Positions 45,629 to 52,820 of a stretch of DNA of 64,000 nucleotides are shown here, piece after piece. The translations under genes were made by a program, and so were the position numbers. Source of the stretch: Flavobacterium sp. AG291 (lineage in GTDB: Bacteria > Bacteroidota > Bacteroidia > Flavobacteriales > Flavobacteriaceae); contig NZ_QQAR01000008.1 in the NCBI RefSeq assembly GCF_003350375.1, positions 124,001-188,000 on the forward strand, written 5' to 3'. How positions within the stretch are numbered: position 1 is the first letter of the stretch; every line of letters begins with the position of its first letter. Below the pieces are notes generated by a model, which saw only the letters and a list, made by a program, of their open reading frames with translations, ran no database searches and had not been told where the DNA came from.

Positions 45629-46378
45629 ATGAAGAAAAAACTACTTCTGATCATTGCTCTCTCGGGATTTTATACCGCCCACTCCCAAATACTCATTTCG
45701 TTGATATTTGGCGACAAGCTTAATTCAGAATATATTGAGTTTGGCCTGGAAGGAGGGGCTAACTTTTCATATCTGGCGAATCTGGATGACACAAAAATGA
45801 ACTCTGGATTTAATCTTGGTTTTTATTTTGATTTCCTGATGAAGAAAAACCCTAAGTGGATGATCAATACAGGAGTATTGGTAAAATCTCCAATGGGAGC
45901 TAAAGATCTTGATGTTTACTCTTTAAACAACGAAACACTCGATACCTCGTTTGAAGGTGGGCATGTAAACCGTGAACTTCGCTATTTCAATATTCCGGTA
46001 TTACTAAAATACCGATTTAAGAACAACATCTATTTTAAAGCAGGACCCGAGCTTGGTGTCCGCGCCAAAGCTTTTGATATGTTCACAAAAGAAATAGACG
46101 GACAGGAACTAACCTACAAACACAAGATTAAAGACGAAGTTAACTTTTTAGACGCAGGCTTTACAGTAGGAACCGGCTACCATTTAATGAAAGGCCACGG
46201 AATGAACATCGGCGTTACCTACTACATGGGCCTGGTACCGGTAATGAAAGGCGACGGTCCTGACATTTACAACCGTTCCTTATATCTGAATGTGGGCATT
46301 CCGATAGGTAAGGGAAAAGCCGAACGAAAAGCGGCAGAGAAAAAAGCAGCAGAAATTCAGGTAATACAAACCCCATAG
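45629..46378 (+). CDS. Outer membrane beta-barrel protein, PorT-like
   Basis: 249 aa, signal peptide ending near AHSQ. GGANFSYLANLDDTKMNSGFNLGFYFDF and ELRYFNIPVLLKYRF are typical of the Bacteroidetes small porin family (OMP_b-brl type, to which PorT belongs). The tail after the last strand (GKAERKAAEKKAAEIQ) is basic and helical, extending beyond a usual barrel C-terminus. It probably is co-transcribed with the preceding gene. Function unknown; it is not T9SS PorT itself by any evidence here. Confidence 0.65.
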   Translation: MKKKLLLIIALSGFYTAHSQILISLIFGDKLNSEYIEFGLEGGANFSYLANLDDTKMNSGFNLGFYFDFLMKKNPKWMINTGVLVKSPMGAKDLDVYSLNNETLDTSFEGGHVNRELRYFNIPVLLKYRFKNNIYFKAGPELGVRAKAFDMFTKEIDGQELTYKHKIKDEVNFLDAGFTVGTGYHLMKGHGMNIGVTYYMGLVPVMKGDGPDIYNRSLYLNVGIPIGKGKAERKAAEKKAAEIQVIQTP

Positions 46379-46408
46379 TACGAACTTTTCTGTAAGTTTT
46401 AAATAGGT

Positions 46409-46416
46409 TATATTTG
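46409..46416 (+). promoter_or_regulatory. -7 element for the DUF2490-type gene
   Basis: TATATTTG, exact TAnnTTTG match, 23 nt upstream of the ATG at 46440. Confidence 0.55.
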
Positions 46417-46439
46417 CGGATATTACCTATCTATTGCTC

Positions 46440-47177
46440 ATGAAAAAGATTTTTTTATCCCTTTTACTCTTATTGAATTTATGTGCCTTAACGGCTCAAA
46501 CCAGAAAGGATTTTACCGGTTGGGGAGCTGTTTTTGCTTCTTATAAGCTTAACGATAAGTTGAGCATTCACTTTGATGCACAGCTCAGAAGTTCAGACGA
46601 ATGGGAGAAATTCCAAAGCGTGTTGTTGCGTCCGGGACTTAATTATAATATAAACAGCAAGAGTATTGCAACTGTGGGTTATGCTTACATAGACACACAA
46701 AGAAGTAAGGATGGTATCGCTGGATGGATTCCGGAACACCGCATCTGGCAGCAGTACATTTACAAGCAGGGCTTTAACCTTGATGGACGCAATACATCAT
46801 TACAGCATCGTTTACGTTTAGAGGAGCGCTTTGTGGGTATGGGTGTCGCTGAAAATAACGAGCTGGTGCGCGATGATTTTGAGTTTGCCCTAAGGCTGCG
46901 CTACTTTGCCCGTATGGTTATGCCGCTGCAAAAAACTGATAACTTTACAAAAGGCGCTTTTGTAGCCTTTCAGGATGAGCTTCTTTTTAATATACAGAAC
47001 AACGATAAGATAACTAACGGTAAGGTTTTTGACCAAAACAGGGCTTATGTAGCTTTAGGATGGCGCTTCTCCTCTAAATTTGACCTTGAAGCCGGTTACA
47101 TGAACCAATATGTAGTAGGCAGAAGCCTTGATATTTCCAACAGTATTATTCAGCTGGCGGGGTATGTGAGGTTGTAG
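46440..47177 (+). CDS. DUF2490-type secreted or outer membrane protein
   Basis: 245 aa with a signal peptide (KKIFLSLLLLLNLCALTAQ). The mature N-terminus DFTGWGAVFASYKLNDKLSIHFDAQLR and the pattern RPGLNYNINSKSIATVGYAY match the DUF2490 family of small barrels found across Bacteroidetes. The final strands (YVALGWRFSSKFDLEAGYMNQY) fit a barrel. A TTG six bases earlier is in frame, but the ATG at 46440 gives a normal signal peptide and fits the promoter. Function unknown. Confidence 0.7.
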   Translation: MKKIFLSLLLLLNLCALTAQTRKDFTGWGAVFASYKLNDKLSIHFDAQLRSSDEWEKFQSVLLRPGLNYNINSKSIATVGYAYIDTQRSKDGIAGWIPEHRIWQQYIYKQGFNLDGRNTSLQHRLRLEERFVGMGVAENNELVRDDFEFALRLRYFARMVMPLQKTDNFTKGAFVAFQDELLFNIQNNDKITNGKVFDQNRAYVALGWRFSSKFDLEAGYMNQYVVGRSLDISNSIIQLAGYVRL

Positions 47178-47257
47178 TTTGGTTATTTGCAGATGGGTTA
47201 TTTGACAACACATCGTTTACGCAACCTTTACGCTAGTGACATATAAAATTTAACATT

Positions 47258-47650
47258 ATGACTGAATTAGCAGACAGGGTTTTTAGAATATGGGTATGTA
47301 CAATAAGTCATCACATCCTTATTCTCAGGAGTCCGATGAAATTTCCAGATCAGGACGATTTTGATGAAAATCATACCTGTAATATCGACATTGAATTTGA
47401 TTCAGTCACCTATCTCGACATCCCGTGGACTATGAGCAACATAGAAATAAGGCAACTTATTGAAGCCATACCCGAAAAATTCGCACACTATAAAGGACAT
47501 GAAAAAGTCTTTGAATTCAAATGTAACGAAGGCATCTATTATATTGTTGCCAATAGTTACAAGATTGGCACAAACACCTGGATAAATGAAAACAGGGTTT
47601 TTAATATGAGATTAGAATATGACAGCATAATAAAAACATCAGATCATTAA
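47258..47650 (+). CDS. Hypothetical protein
   Basis: 130 aa, soluble, acidic in the middle (DQDDFDENHTCNIDIEFD). The first 26 residues look unlike the rest, and an internal ATG at 47336 (MKFPDQDD) could be the true start, giving 104 aa. No family recognised. The C-terminal part (EKVFEFKCNEGIYYIVANSYKIG...) has alternating strands. It stands alone between the DUF2490 gene and a small membrane protein. Confidence 0.5.
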   Translation: MTELADRVFRIWVCTISHHILILRSPMKFPDQDDFDENHTCNIDIEFDSVTYLDIPWTMSNIEIRQLIEAIPEKFAHYKGHEKVFEFKCNEGIYYIVANSYKIGTNTWINENRVFNMRLEYDSIIKTSDH

Positions 47651-47715
47651 TCGACACCTCCCGGCACTAACATCACACTCCCGGTCACAAACTTACGTGC
47701 AAACAAGTAATTTCC

Positions 47716-47723
47716 TATATTTG
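47716..47723 (+). promoter_or_regulatory. -7 element for the 81-aa membrane protein gene
   Basis: TATATTTG, exact TAnnTTTG match, 22 nt upstream of the ATG at 47746. Confidence 0.55.
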
Positions 47724-47745
47724 GTTTATCAAACAAAACCAACAA

Positions 47746-47991
47746 ATGAAAAACCTAAACGAACTAAACGACCTGGAATTATTACAGGAATCAAAAAAAC
47801 TTAAAACGGCAGCGGTAATCAATGCTGTACTTGTTGGGTTCCTGTTTGGAATCGTATTTTACAGTGTAATGAAGAATACCTGGGGCTTTCTTACAATTAT
47901 CCCTTTATTTTTAGCCTATAAGCTAATTAATAATTCCAAATACAAGAACAAAGAAGTAGAAGCTCTTTTAAAAGAACGTAAGCTTAAATAA
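47746..47991 (+). CDS. Small two-helix membrane protein
   Basis: 81 aa. A charged N-terminal helix (NLNELNDLELLQESKKLK) precedes two membrane helices (about 24-42 and 47-60) and a basic C-terminal tail. Proteins of this kind are common and conserved in Flavobacteria but have no known function. The gene has its own promoter element and a strong terminator that begins at the stop codon, so it is a single-gene unit. Confidence 0.7.
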   Translation: MKNLNELNDLELLQESKKLKTAAVINAVLVGFLFGIVFYSVMKNTWGFLTIIPLFLAYKLINNSKYKNKEVEALLKERKLK

Positions 47992-48026
47992 CCAATAAAG
48001 GCGACCTGATGGTCGCCTTTATTGGT
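47991..48026 (+). terminator. Intrinsic terminator after the 81-aa gene
   Basis: Perfect 16-bp stem ACCAATAAAGGCGACC (47991-48006), TGAT loop, and its complement (48011-48026). The T-tract is part of the stem. Its left arm closely resembles that of the terminator at 50831. Confidence 0.85.
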
Positions 48027-48031
48027 GTTGG

Positions 48032-48208
48032 TTAAAAAAGCCGTAATCATTATACAATACCGCTGTGTTGCTGACCGGTTTCCGCAAAATGCGCCGGCGT
48101 AGGTTGTATTTCATGTACGAACGGGCGGAAAGCACATGAACCCTTTACAGCCTCCTCAGCAGCCTGACAGCCCGTCATCTACGTTTCTGCAAAAGATTAC
48201 GGCTTGTG
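48032..48208 (-). ncRNA. Structured ncRNA, possibly a 6S-type RNA
   Basis: Read on the minus strand, an 11-bp closing stem AAGCCGTAATC / GATTACGGCTT (48205-48195 with 48048-48038) is followed by TTTTTT. Inside lies a near-continuous rod: GCUGU/ACAGC (48171-48167 with 48066-48062), UGCUGA/UCAGCA (48161-48156 with 48074-48069), GG-UGUA/UACA-CC (48152-48146 with 48108-48102) and UUCAUGU/ACAUGAA (48140-48134 with 48116-48110). A large asymmetric bubble follows the closing stem. A -7 element TACTTTTG ends 7 nt before the expected 5' end. The region is GC-richer than its surroundings and has no ORF. A long rod with a big internal bubble recalls 6S RNA, including the flavobacterial 6S-Flavo class, but the family cannot be confirmed by eye. 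Confidence 0.6.
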
Positions 48209-48235
48209 GTATTTCAAAAGTACCAAATACCACAA
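48204..48235 (-). promoter_or_regulatory. Promoter of the ncRNA inside an 11-bp inverted repeat
   Basis: TTGTGGTATTT (48204-48214) and AAATACCACAA (48225-48235) are perfect inverted repeats around a 10-nt loop. On the minus strand the loop plus one base holds TACTTTTG (48222-48215), an exact TAnnTTTG element. The repeat could be an operator covering the promoter. Confidence 0.5.
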
Positions 48236-48295
48236 CGTCTTAACGGTAAAGAAATGCTAAGCTTGTTATAATTTATCTTAAAAAAAGTAACCGGA

Positions 48296-48871
48296 TTAAT
48301 CCTCATTTAACGGGATAGAGAAACCTACAGCCACAGCTCCAGAGAACTGCTCTACACTATTATGGTAGTAGTAAGTGAATTTAACCTCTGTGCCATGTCT
48401 CTTCCCTATTGCCAGTCCCAATGTAAAAGGAATATGAACCAATGCACCACTCTTTTTGAGCTGGACAAACTGCGTGGATGTCTCAAAAGAACCGAAAGAC
48501 ATACCCACACCTGTTTCCAGGAAAGGCGCAACATAAGGTATTGGTGCTGCAATTCGCACTTTCCCTCCAATCAGGAAAGCATTCGATTTGATATATTCTT
48601 TTACACCCGGTGCTACTTCTACAGTTTCCGATTCGCCCGATGCAATAATCACTCCTGCATACGGCCTTAGGGCAAACCAGGTGCGTGGCGCCCAGACATA
48701 CTCGCCCTGCGCATAAAAGCCACTACCCGTTACATCTGCCTCATCATTAGGAGCCACCACACCCATTCCTGCAGACACATTAATAAATTCACCCTTTTTA
48801 GGCTGGGCATACGCCAAATTAGAAAAGAGACCTGCTAAAAGCAGGATAAGAGAGAAATAAAGTTTGTTCAT
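48296..48871 (-). CDS. Predicted outer membrane beta-barrel protein
   Basis: 191 aa, signal peptide ending in NLAYAQ (about residue 23). The mature chain shows repeated barrel strands (INVSAGMGVV, GFYAQGEYVWAP, AFLIGGKVRIAAP, EVKFTYYYHN) and ends in GAVAVGFSIPLNED. The size suggests eight strands. Function unknown. It has its own promoter element and is divergent from the PNGase-related gene. Confidence 0.65.
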   Translation of the reverse strand: MNKLYFSLILLLAGLFSNLAYAQPKKGEFINVSAGMGVVAPNDEADVTGSGFYAQGEYVWAPRTWFALRPYAGVIIASGESETVEVAPGVKEYIKSNAFLIGGKVRIAAPIPYVAPFLETGVGMSFGSFETSTQFVQLKKSGALVHIPFTLGLAIGKRHGTEVKFTYYYHNSVEQFSGAVAVGFSIPLNED

Positions 48872-48890
48872 TTTAAGCGGATTAAGGCCG

Positions 48891-48898
48891 CAAACTTA
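48891..48898 (-). promoter_or_regulatory. -7 element for the 191-aa barrel gene
   Basis: Minus strand TAAGTTTG, exact TAnnTTTG match, 19 nt before the ATG. Confidence 0.55.
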
Positions 48899-48994
48899 AT
48901 ATTAATCTTCGAGATTAATTCCTACATTTTATTTTCTATTCTTGCATTAAATGTTAAAAAATAATTTTAAATTATATTATTTGTTAGATATTTA

Positions 48995-49024
48995 TTGTTT
49001 TAGTGATAAATATTAATATTTTTG
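48995..49024 (+). promoter_or_regulatory. Full Bacteroidetes promoter for the PNGase F-related gene
   Basis: TTG (48995-48997) and TATTTTTG (49017-49024) are separated by 19 nt, the best match to the -33/-7 consensus in the window. The leader to the ATG at 49111 would be about 80 nt. Confidence 0.65.
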
Positions 49025-49110
49025 CTAATTTTAACAAGTTTTAATCTATAAATAGAATTTATTAGCCAATAATTAAACCACTACATCGATTAATAATAAC
49101 AACCATAAAT

Positions 49111-50805
49111 ATGAATCTAAAAATTACCCAATTAAGGAATAAACTAACCAAGGCCGGAGTATTCATGCTTTGCCTGGCAGGTTTACAAGCTGAAGCTCAG
49201 GAAACAGTAACCGTTTATGATGGTGTATTGTTTTATGACGGATATGCCACCTTTTTAACCGACGCTGAACTATATGAACCTATCCCTACCGACATACACA
49301 GGTTTACCAATGCCAAGTATTCAAAAAAACTTAGCGATGAGCAGCTGGATGCCATAGGCAACACCCTGCAGCTAAACATAACACTTGAAGCCGCCTGTGA
49401 CAACTATGACCGTCTTGGCCACATCTCACTAGCCTTTGTTCCTAAGGGATCGGAAACCTATGTGCAAGCTGAAGTACAGCGTATAGAGATGGCACGTATT
49501 ATCACTCCTTTTATGAATAAGAACGTCTCTCCAAGTAATGTCCCTTATACTTTTAAACTTGACAATGTTGCTTCGATACTTTCGGACACCGCTCTTCGGG
49601 AAGAGTACGATATGTGGTTAGAAGTTGAACTATTTGGAACAACAAGCGCAGGACAAACACAGATTCCGGGATGTTCAGGCCGTAAAGATACTTTTAGAGC
49701 TACAATTGAATTTGAGACCACTGAAGATCCTTTAATAATTTATGAAAATGCATTATTCTTTAAACCTGTACTGGGTAAAGTAAACTTCAACAATTATAAT
49801 GCTACTGATGTACCCGGTGAAACCACCAAGCTAATCAATTTCACACTGGATACGGAAGTACAAAACCTGAAACTATTCCTTATTACTTCTAACCACGGTG
49901 CTAATGAAAATGGCGAAGAGTATATTCGCCGTCAGCATTATGTATATCTAAACAACAACCTTATCTATGCCTATGCTCCCGGAGGAAAATCGTGTGAACC
50001 ATACCGCCAGTTCAACACTCAGGGCAATGGTATTTACAATGCTACAGTAAAACCTCAGCGCGGATGGATTTACTGGAACAACTGGTGTCCGGGAGATAAA
50101 ATCCCTGTACATGAAGTAGACCTTGGTACACTTCCGGCAGGAACATATACCGTAAAAGTTGATGTACCTGACGCAGTATTTAATGCCGGTCAGGGTAACT
50201 TCCCTATCTCAGCTTATTTAGAAAACCGAGGTAGTGGCAATACCGCTATGTGTGCCATGCCTTATCAGTTAACAGGCACGTCACCAGCTACCGGAATTAG
50301 CGCTAACTGGAATCAGTTGGGCAATATCGACGAATGGGAAGTGCTTTACGGAAAAATCTATAACACTCAGGGACAAACAACCAATGCTGTTTTAGCCGAA
50401 GAGAACTATGCTACTTTTAGCGGCGATTCTCAAGGATTGATAACTGAAAACCTTTCTTCTCAGGAAGTATATCAAATTTTTGTTCGCTCTAAATGCAGTG
50501 AAGAAGTTAACAGCCCCTGGTCATTGCCTTATTACAGACAAACAACAGTACTAGCTTTATCACAAAATGCAATAACACCATTTATGTACTACCCTAACCC
50601 GGTTGAGAATAACCTGTTCCTGGTAGCAGGCGACCGTGAAATGAGCGATGTTTCGGTTTATGACATGAACGGAAGACTGGTTATGCAAAAAGAACTTAGC
50701 GGTGTTGACGCCATGGTAAACATGGAAAACCTTACTACAGGTGTTTACCTTCTTAAAGTAACGGTTGAAGGCGAAACACAAACCTATAAATTCCAAAAGA
50801 AATAA
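49111..50805 (+). CDS. PNGase F-related secreted protein with T9SS type A sorting domain
   Basis: 564 aa with a signal peptide (to QAEAQ, about residue 30). Residues about 35-390 resemble the two jelly-roll domains of peptide-N-glycosidase F. The C-terminal one is recognisable from ITSNHGANENGEEYIRRQHYV, a GGKSCEPYRQ stretch and RGWIYWNNWCPGDK. A fibronectin type III-like domain follows (about 390-480), then a type A sorting domain (YYPNPVENNLFL, VSVYDMNGRLV, LTTGVYLLKV). It should be exported by T9SS and anchored or released outside the cell. N-glycan removal is possible; catalytic residues could not be aligned with confidence, so it may be a non-catalytic relative. Confidence 0.7.
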   Translation: MNLKITQLRNKLTKAGVFMLCLAGLQAEAQETVTVYDGVLFYDGYATFLTDAELYEPIPTDIHRFTNAKYSKKLSDEQLDAIGNTLQLNITLEAACDNYDRLGHISLAFVPKGSETYVQAEVQRIEMARIITPFMNKNVSPSNVPYTFKLDNVASILSDTALREEYDMWLEVELFGTTSAGQTQIPGCSGRKDTFRATIEFETTEDPLIIYENALFFKPVLGKVNFNNYNATDVPGETTKLINFTLDTEVQNLKLFLITSNHGANENGEEYIRRQHYVYLNNNLIYAYAPGGKSCEPYRQFNTQGNGIYNATVKPQRGWIYWNNWCPGDKIPVHEVDLGTLPAGTYTVKVDVPDAVFNAGQGNFPISAYLENRGSGNTAMCAMPYQLTGTSPATGISANWNQLGNIDEWEVLYGKIYNTQGQTTNAVLAEENYATFSGDSQGLITENLSSQEVYQIFVRSKCSEEVNSPWSLPYYRQTTVLALSQNAITPFMYYPNPVENNLFLVAGDREMSDVSVYDMNGRLVMQKELSGVDAMVNMENLTTGVYLLKVTVEGETQTYKFQKK

Positions 50806-50830
50806 CCCCCACTTACATAATCCAACCTAA

Positions 50831-50864
50831 ACCAATAAAGGCAGCCTTGCGGCTGCCTTTATTA
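50831..50864 (+). terminator. Intrinsic terminator after the PNGase F-related gene
   Basis: ACCAATAAAGGCAGCC (50831-50846), TTGC loop, GGCTGCCTTTATT. A 13-bp stem with T-rich right arm. Confidence 0.85.
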
Positions 50865-50876
50865 TTTAAAACCCTT

Positions 50877-50893
50877 AAATCAGGTGTTTTTAC
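50877..50893 (+). promoter_or_regulatory. Shared intergenic motif AAATCAGGTGTTTTTAC
   Basis: Matches 44130-44146 in 16 of 17 positions (A/G difference at the tenth). It lies about 75 bp upstream of the 277-aa membrane protein gene. Here the right side does not complete an inverted repeat, so the motif is not just a terminator arm. Confidence 0.35.
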
Positions 50894-50967
50894 GCTATTT
50901 TTTTTAGGTAGCACTTCGTTATTTTACCCTTACACCAAACTAGTTATTAACCTTACACCCAAAAAGT

Positions 50968-51801
50968 ATGTATTACATTATTCTAATTGTGCTTAGCGGA
51001 CTCATTATCTGGATTTCAATGAATTCAAATATGCTCCGTAATACGGTATTTAATGATCAGAATTTTCAAAAAATCGCGGTTAAATCTAAAAACAGAAGCC
51101 CAAAACCAGCCTATAGTCTTGGAAGGACCCAGCTTGCCTTCTGGACCGTGATTGTAGTAAGTTCGTTTATATACCTGCTTATATCTCAATCAGTCTATCC
51201 TGATATTCAGGTTCCCGTACTGGACACTGTTAATCTTACATTAATAAGCATCGCCGCCGGTACAACACTGGTATCTAAAGCTATCGACATTAGCCAGAAC
51301 AACAACCAGGGAGAAACCATTCCGCAACAGGACTACCCTTCTGAAGGTTTCTTTATCGATATCATTTCAGATGAAACAGGCGTAAGCATCCACAGGCTGC
51401 AAAATGTGATATGGACAGTGGTAGTTGGTGGTATATATATCGTGTTTGTATCCGGCCATACTACTCTACCTAACGACATGACACTTACTCCAAACCTGCT
51501 TACGCTTATGGGTATCAGCACAACCGCCTATCTGGGACTGAAACTGAGCGAAAATAAAAGTCCGGCAATTAATGATGACGTGGTCAATGAAGGTAATAAT
51601 GACGATACGCCTCCACCGCCACCGCCTCCGCCACCCGCTCCACAGGTCGTAGTTGTGCCTCCTTCACTTGCCGTAGTACCGGCAGCTCCGGTTGCACCAA
51701 CGGACACAACACCTCCGGCAGCGGTAGCATCTGTACCAACTACTGATACACCTTCCGTTACGACAACGGATACTACAGACCCACCACAGGGGAATGCGTA
51801 A
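50968..51801 (+). CDS. Four-helix membrane protein with proline-rich tail
   Basis: 277 aa. An N-terminal helix (1-18) is followed by SLGRTQLAFWTVIVVSSFIYLL, a third helix near 85-105, the segment GVSIHRLQNVIWTVVVGGIYIV, and a fourth stretch near 185-198. Residues about 215-277 are low-complexity Pro/Val/Thr, starting with nine consecutive prolines. The two SLGR.QLAFWT / HRLQNVIWT blocks look like an internal duplication: each is a (L/H)RxQ motif leading into a Trp-Thr helix. Family and function not recognised. The stop codon lies inside the stem of the terminator. Confidence 0.65.
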   Translation: MYYIILIVLSGLIIWISMNSNMLRNTVFNDQNFQKIAVKSKNRSPKPAYSLGRTQLAFWTVIVVSSFIYLLISQSVYPDIQVPVLDTVNLTLISIAAGTTLVSKAIDISQNNNQGETIPQQDYPSEGFFIDIISDETGVSIHRLQNVIWTVVVGGIYIVFVSGHTTLPNDMTLTPNLLTLMGISTTAYLGLKLSENKSPAINDDVVNEGNNDDTPPPPPPPPPAPQVVVVPPSLAVVPAAPVAPTDTTPPAAVASVPTTDTPSVTTTDTTDPPQGNA

Positions 51802-51839
51802 ACAACAAGGGCAACCGTTATGGTTGCCCTTGTTGTTTA
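51799..51839 (+). terminator. Intrinsic terminator overlapping the stop codon
   Basis: Perfect 18-bp stem TAAACAACAAGGGCAACC (51799-51816), GTTAT loop, GGTTGCCCTTGTTGTTTA (51822-51839). The TAA that ends the upstream gene forms the base of the stem. Confidence 0.85.
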
Positions 51840-51925
51840 CAATTTTACTAGATTTGTTTTTAGATACAGGGATTGCACCTTAGGGCTCTACCCGAACTGT
51901 CTAAGTAATCCACGCTATAGGGATG

Positions 51926-52486
51926 TCAAAGCATATAATGAGATTTTATATCCCATTTATCATCTTCTTTCCTATAAATATAAACCACTTTAGTAGGGGG
52001 TAATCCAAAATAGGTCGATTCTAATATGATCATGCAGGTACTTCTGTCTTTAGAAAAAAAAGGTTTCGATAGTCTGTAATAACCCGATTTACCATAACGC
52101 CCTTCAAATCTTTTCCAAAATCCCTTATAGCCGTACCTATACAAGCTTTCAATATCCCCTGCCCCAATTAACTTCTTATGAACAGTACCTGATTTTATCT
52201 TCTCCGGTTTAGCGTTCAGCAATTGTGACTTCAGGGTGTCTTTATCGACCTTGGTAAAGTAGCCTGGACTCCCTTCAGCAAGCCTTTTAAAAAGCTGCTC
52301 ATCTGTCAAAGTTTCATTTACAAGATAATCAACTGTGGGATTACCTTCCAGTTCAAAATACGCTTTTTCATAATCCCTGATTACGTTATCGTACAGAAGG
52401 CTGTTTGTATCATACTCTGTTTTTGCGGTACATCCGGCTAAAAACATACACAACACTACTGATAAAGTTTTAAAAAGAGTTTTCAT
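51926..52486 (-). CDS. Lipoprotein of unknown function
   Basis: 186 aa. A lipobox LAGC (lipidated Cys at about residue 19) follows a hydrophobic N-terminus. The mature part is charged and globular, ending in a strand-rich segment (MIILESTYFGLPPTKVVYIYRKEDDKWDI) like that of small NTF2-like or DUF lipoproteins, but no family can be named. It is adjacent to and co-directional with tRNA-Leu, though a terminator separates them. Confidence 0.65.
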   Translation of the reverse strand: MKTLFKTLSVVLCMFLAGCTAKTEYDTNSLLYDNVIRDYEKAYFELEGNPTVDYLVNETLTDEQLFKRLAEGSPGYFTKVDKDTLKSQLLNAKPEKIKSGTVHKKLIGAGDIESLYRYGYKGFWKRFEGRYGKSGYYRLSKPFFSKDRSTCMIILESTYFGLPPTKVVYIYRKEDDKWDIKSHYML

Positions 52487-52511
52487 CTATATTACTTTCC
52501 AATTTATGGTA

Positions 52512-52548
52512 AAAATAAAAAAAGCCCGCTCATTTCTGAGAGGGCTTT
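52512..52548 (-). terminator. Intrinsic terminator after tRNA-Leu
   Basis: Minus strand AAAGCCC-T-CTCA-GAAA-TGAG-C-GGGCTTT (52548-52521) followed by a T-run with one interruption (52520-52512). Confidence 0.85.
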
Positions 52549-52549
52549 G

Positions 52550-52629
52550 TACCTGGAGTGGGAATCGAACCCACACACCTAAGTACACGAGTTTGAGTCG
52601 TGCGCGTCTACCAATTCCGCCATCCAGGC
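52550..52629 (-). tRNA. tRNA-Leu (anticodon CAA)
   Basis: 80 nt on the minus strand starting GCCTGGATGGCGGAATTGGT. The acceptor stem GCCTGGA pairs with TCCAGGT, the first pair being G-U. The anticodon stem-loop CACGA-CTCAAAC-TCGTG gives CAA, reading UUG. The D-arm carries GG, the T-arm is GTGGG-TTCGATT-CCCAC, and a lengthened variable region marks it as a class II Leu tRNA. CCA is not encoded. Confidence 0.93.
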
Positions 52630-52762
52630 TTGTTGATTGTGGTGTCAATCTGTACCAAAACAGCAACAATATTCCTGTTTTGTGGGTGCAAATGTAAAAA
52701 TAAATATTTAATTTCTATGAAAATACATTGAAATTTCCTTTTAGAGTCAAATTAAATTTCTA

Positions 52763-52770
52763 AATTTGCA
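52763..52770 (+). promoter_or_regulatory. -7 element for prs
   Basis: TAAATTTG, exact TAnnTTTG match, about 50 nt upstream of the prs ATG, leaving a normal leader. Confidence 0.55.
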
Positions 52771-52820
52771 CCCTCGTATATAGGTCTAAAGACTAACTAA
52801 CTACAAAACAACAAATTAAA

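Noticed and set aside
48032..48208. tmRNA, SRP RNA or cobalamin riboswitch as identity of the structured RNA
   Set aside because: Too short for tmRNA or RNase P RNA, no SRP GGAA-type apical motif, no B12 box; the T-run and promoter place it on the minus strand.
52506..52697. Short frames on both strands over the tRNA
   Set aside because: They overlap tRNA-Leu(CAA) and its terminator and have no protein-like features.
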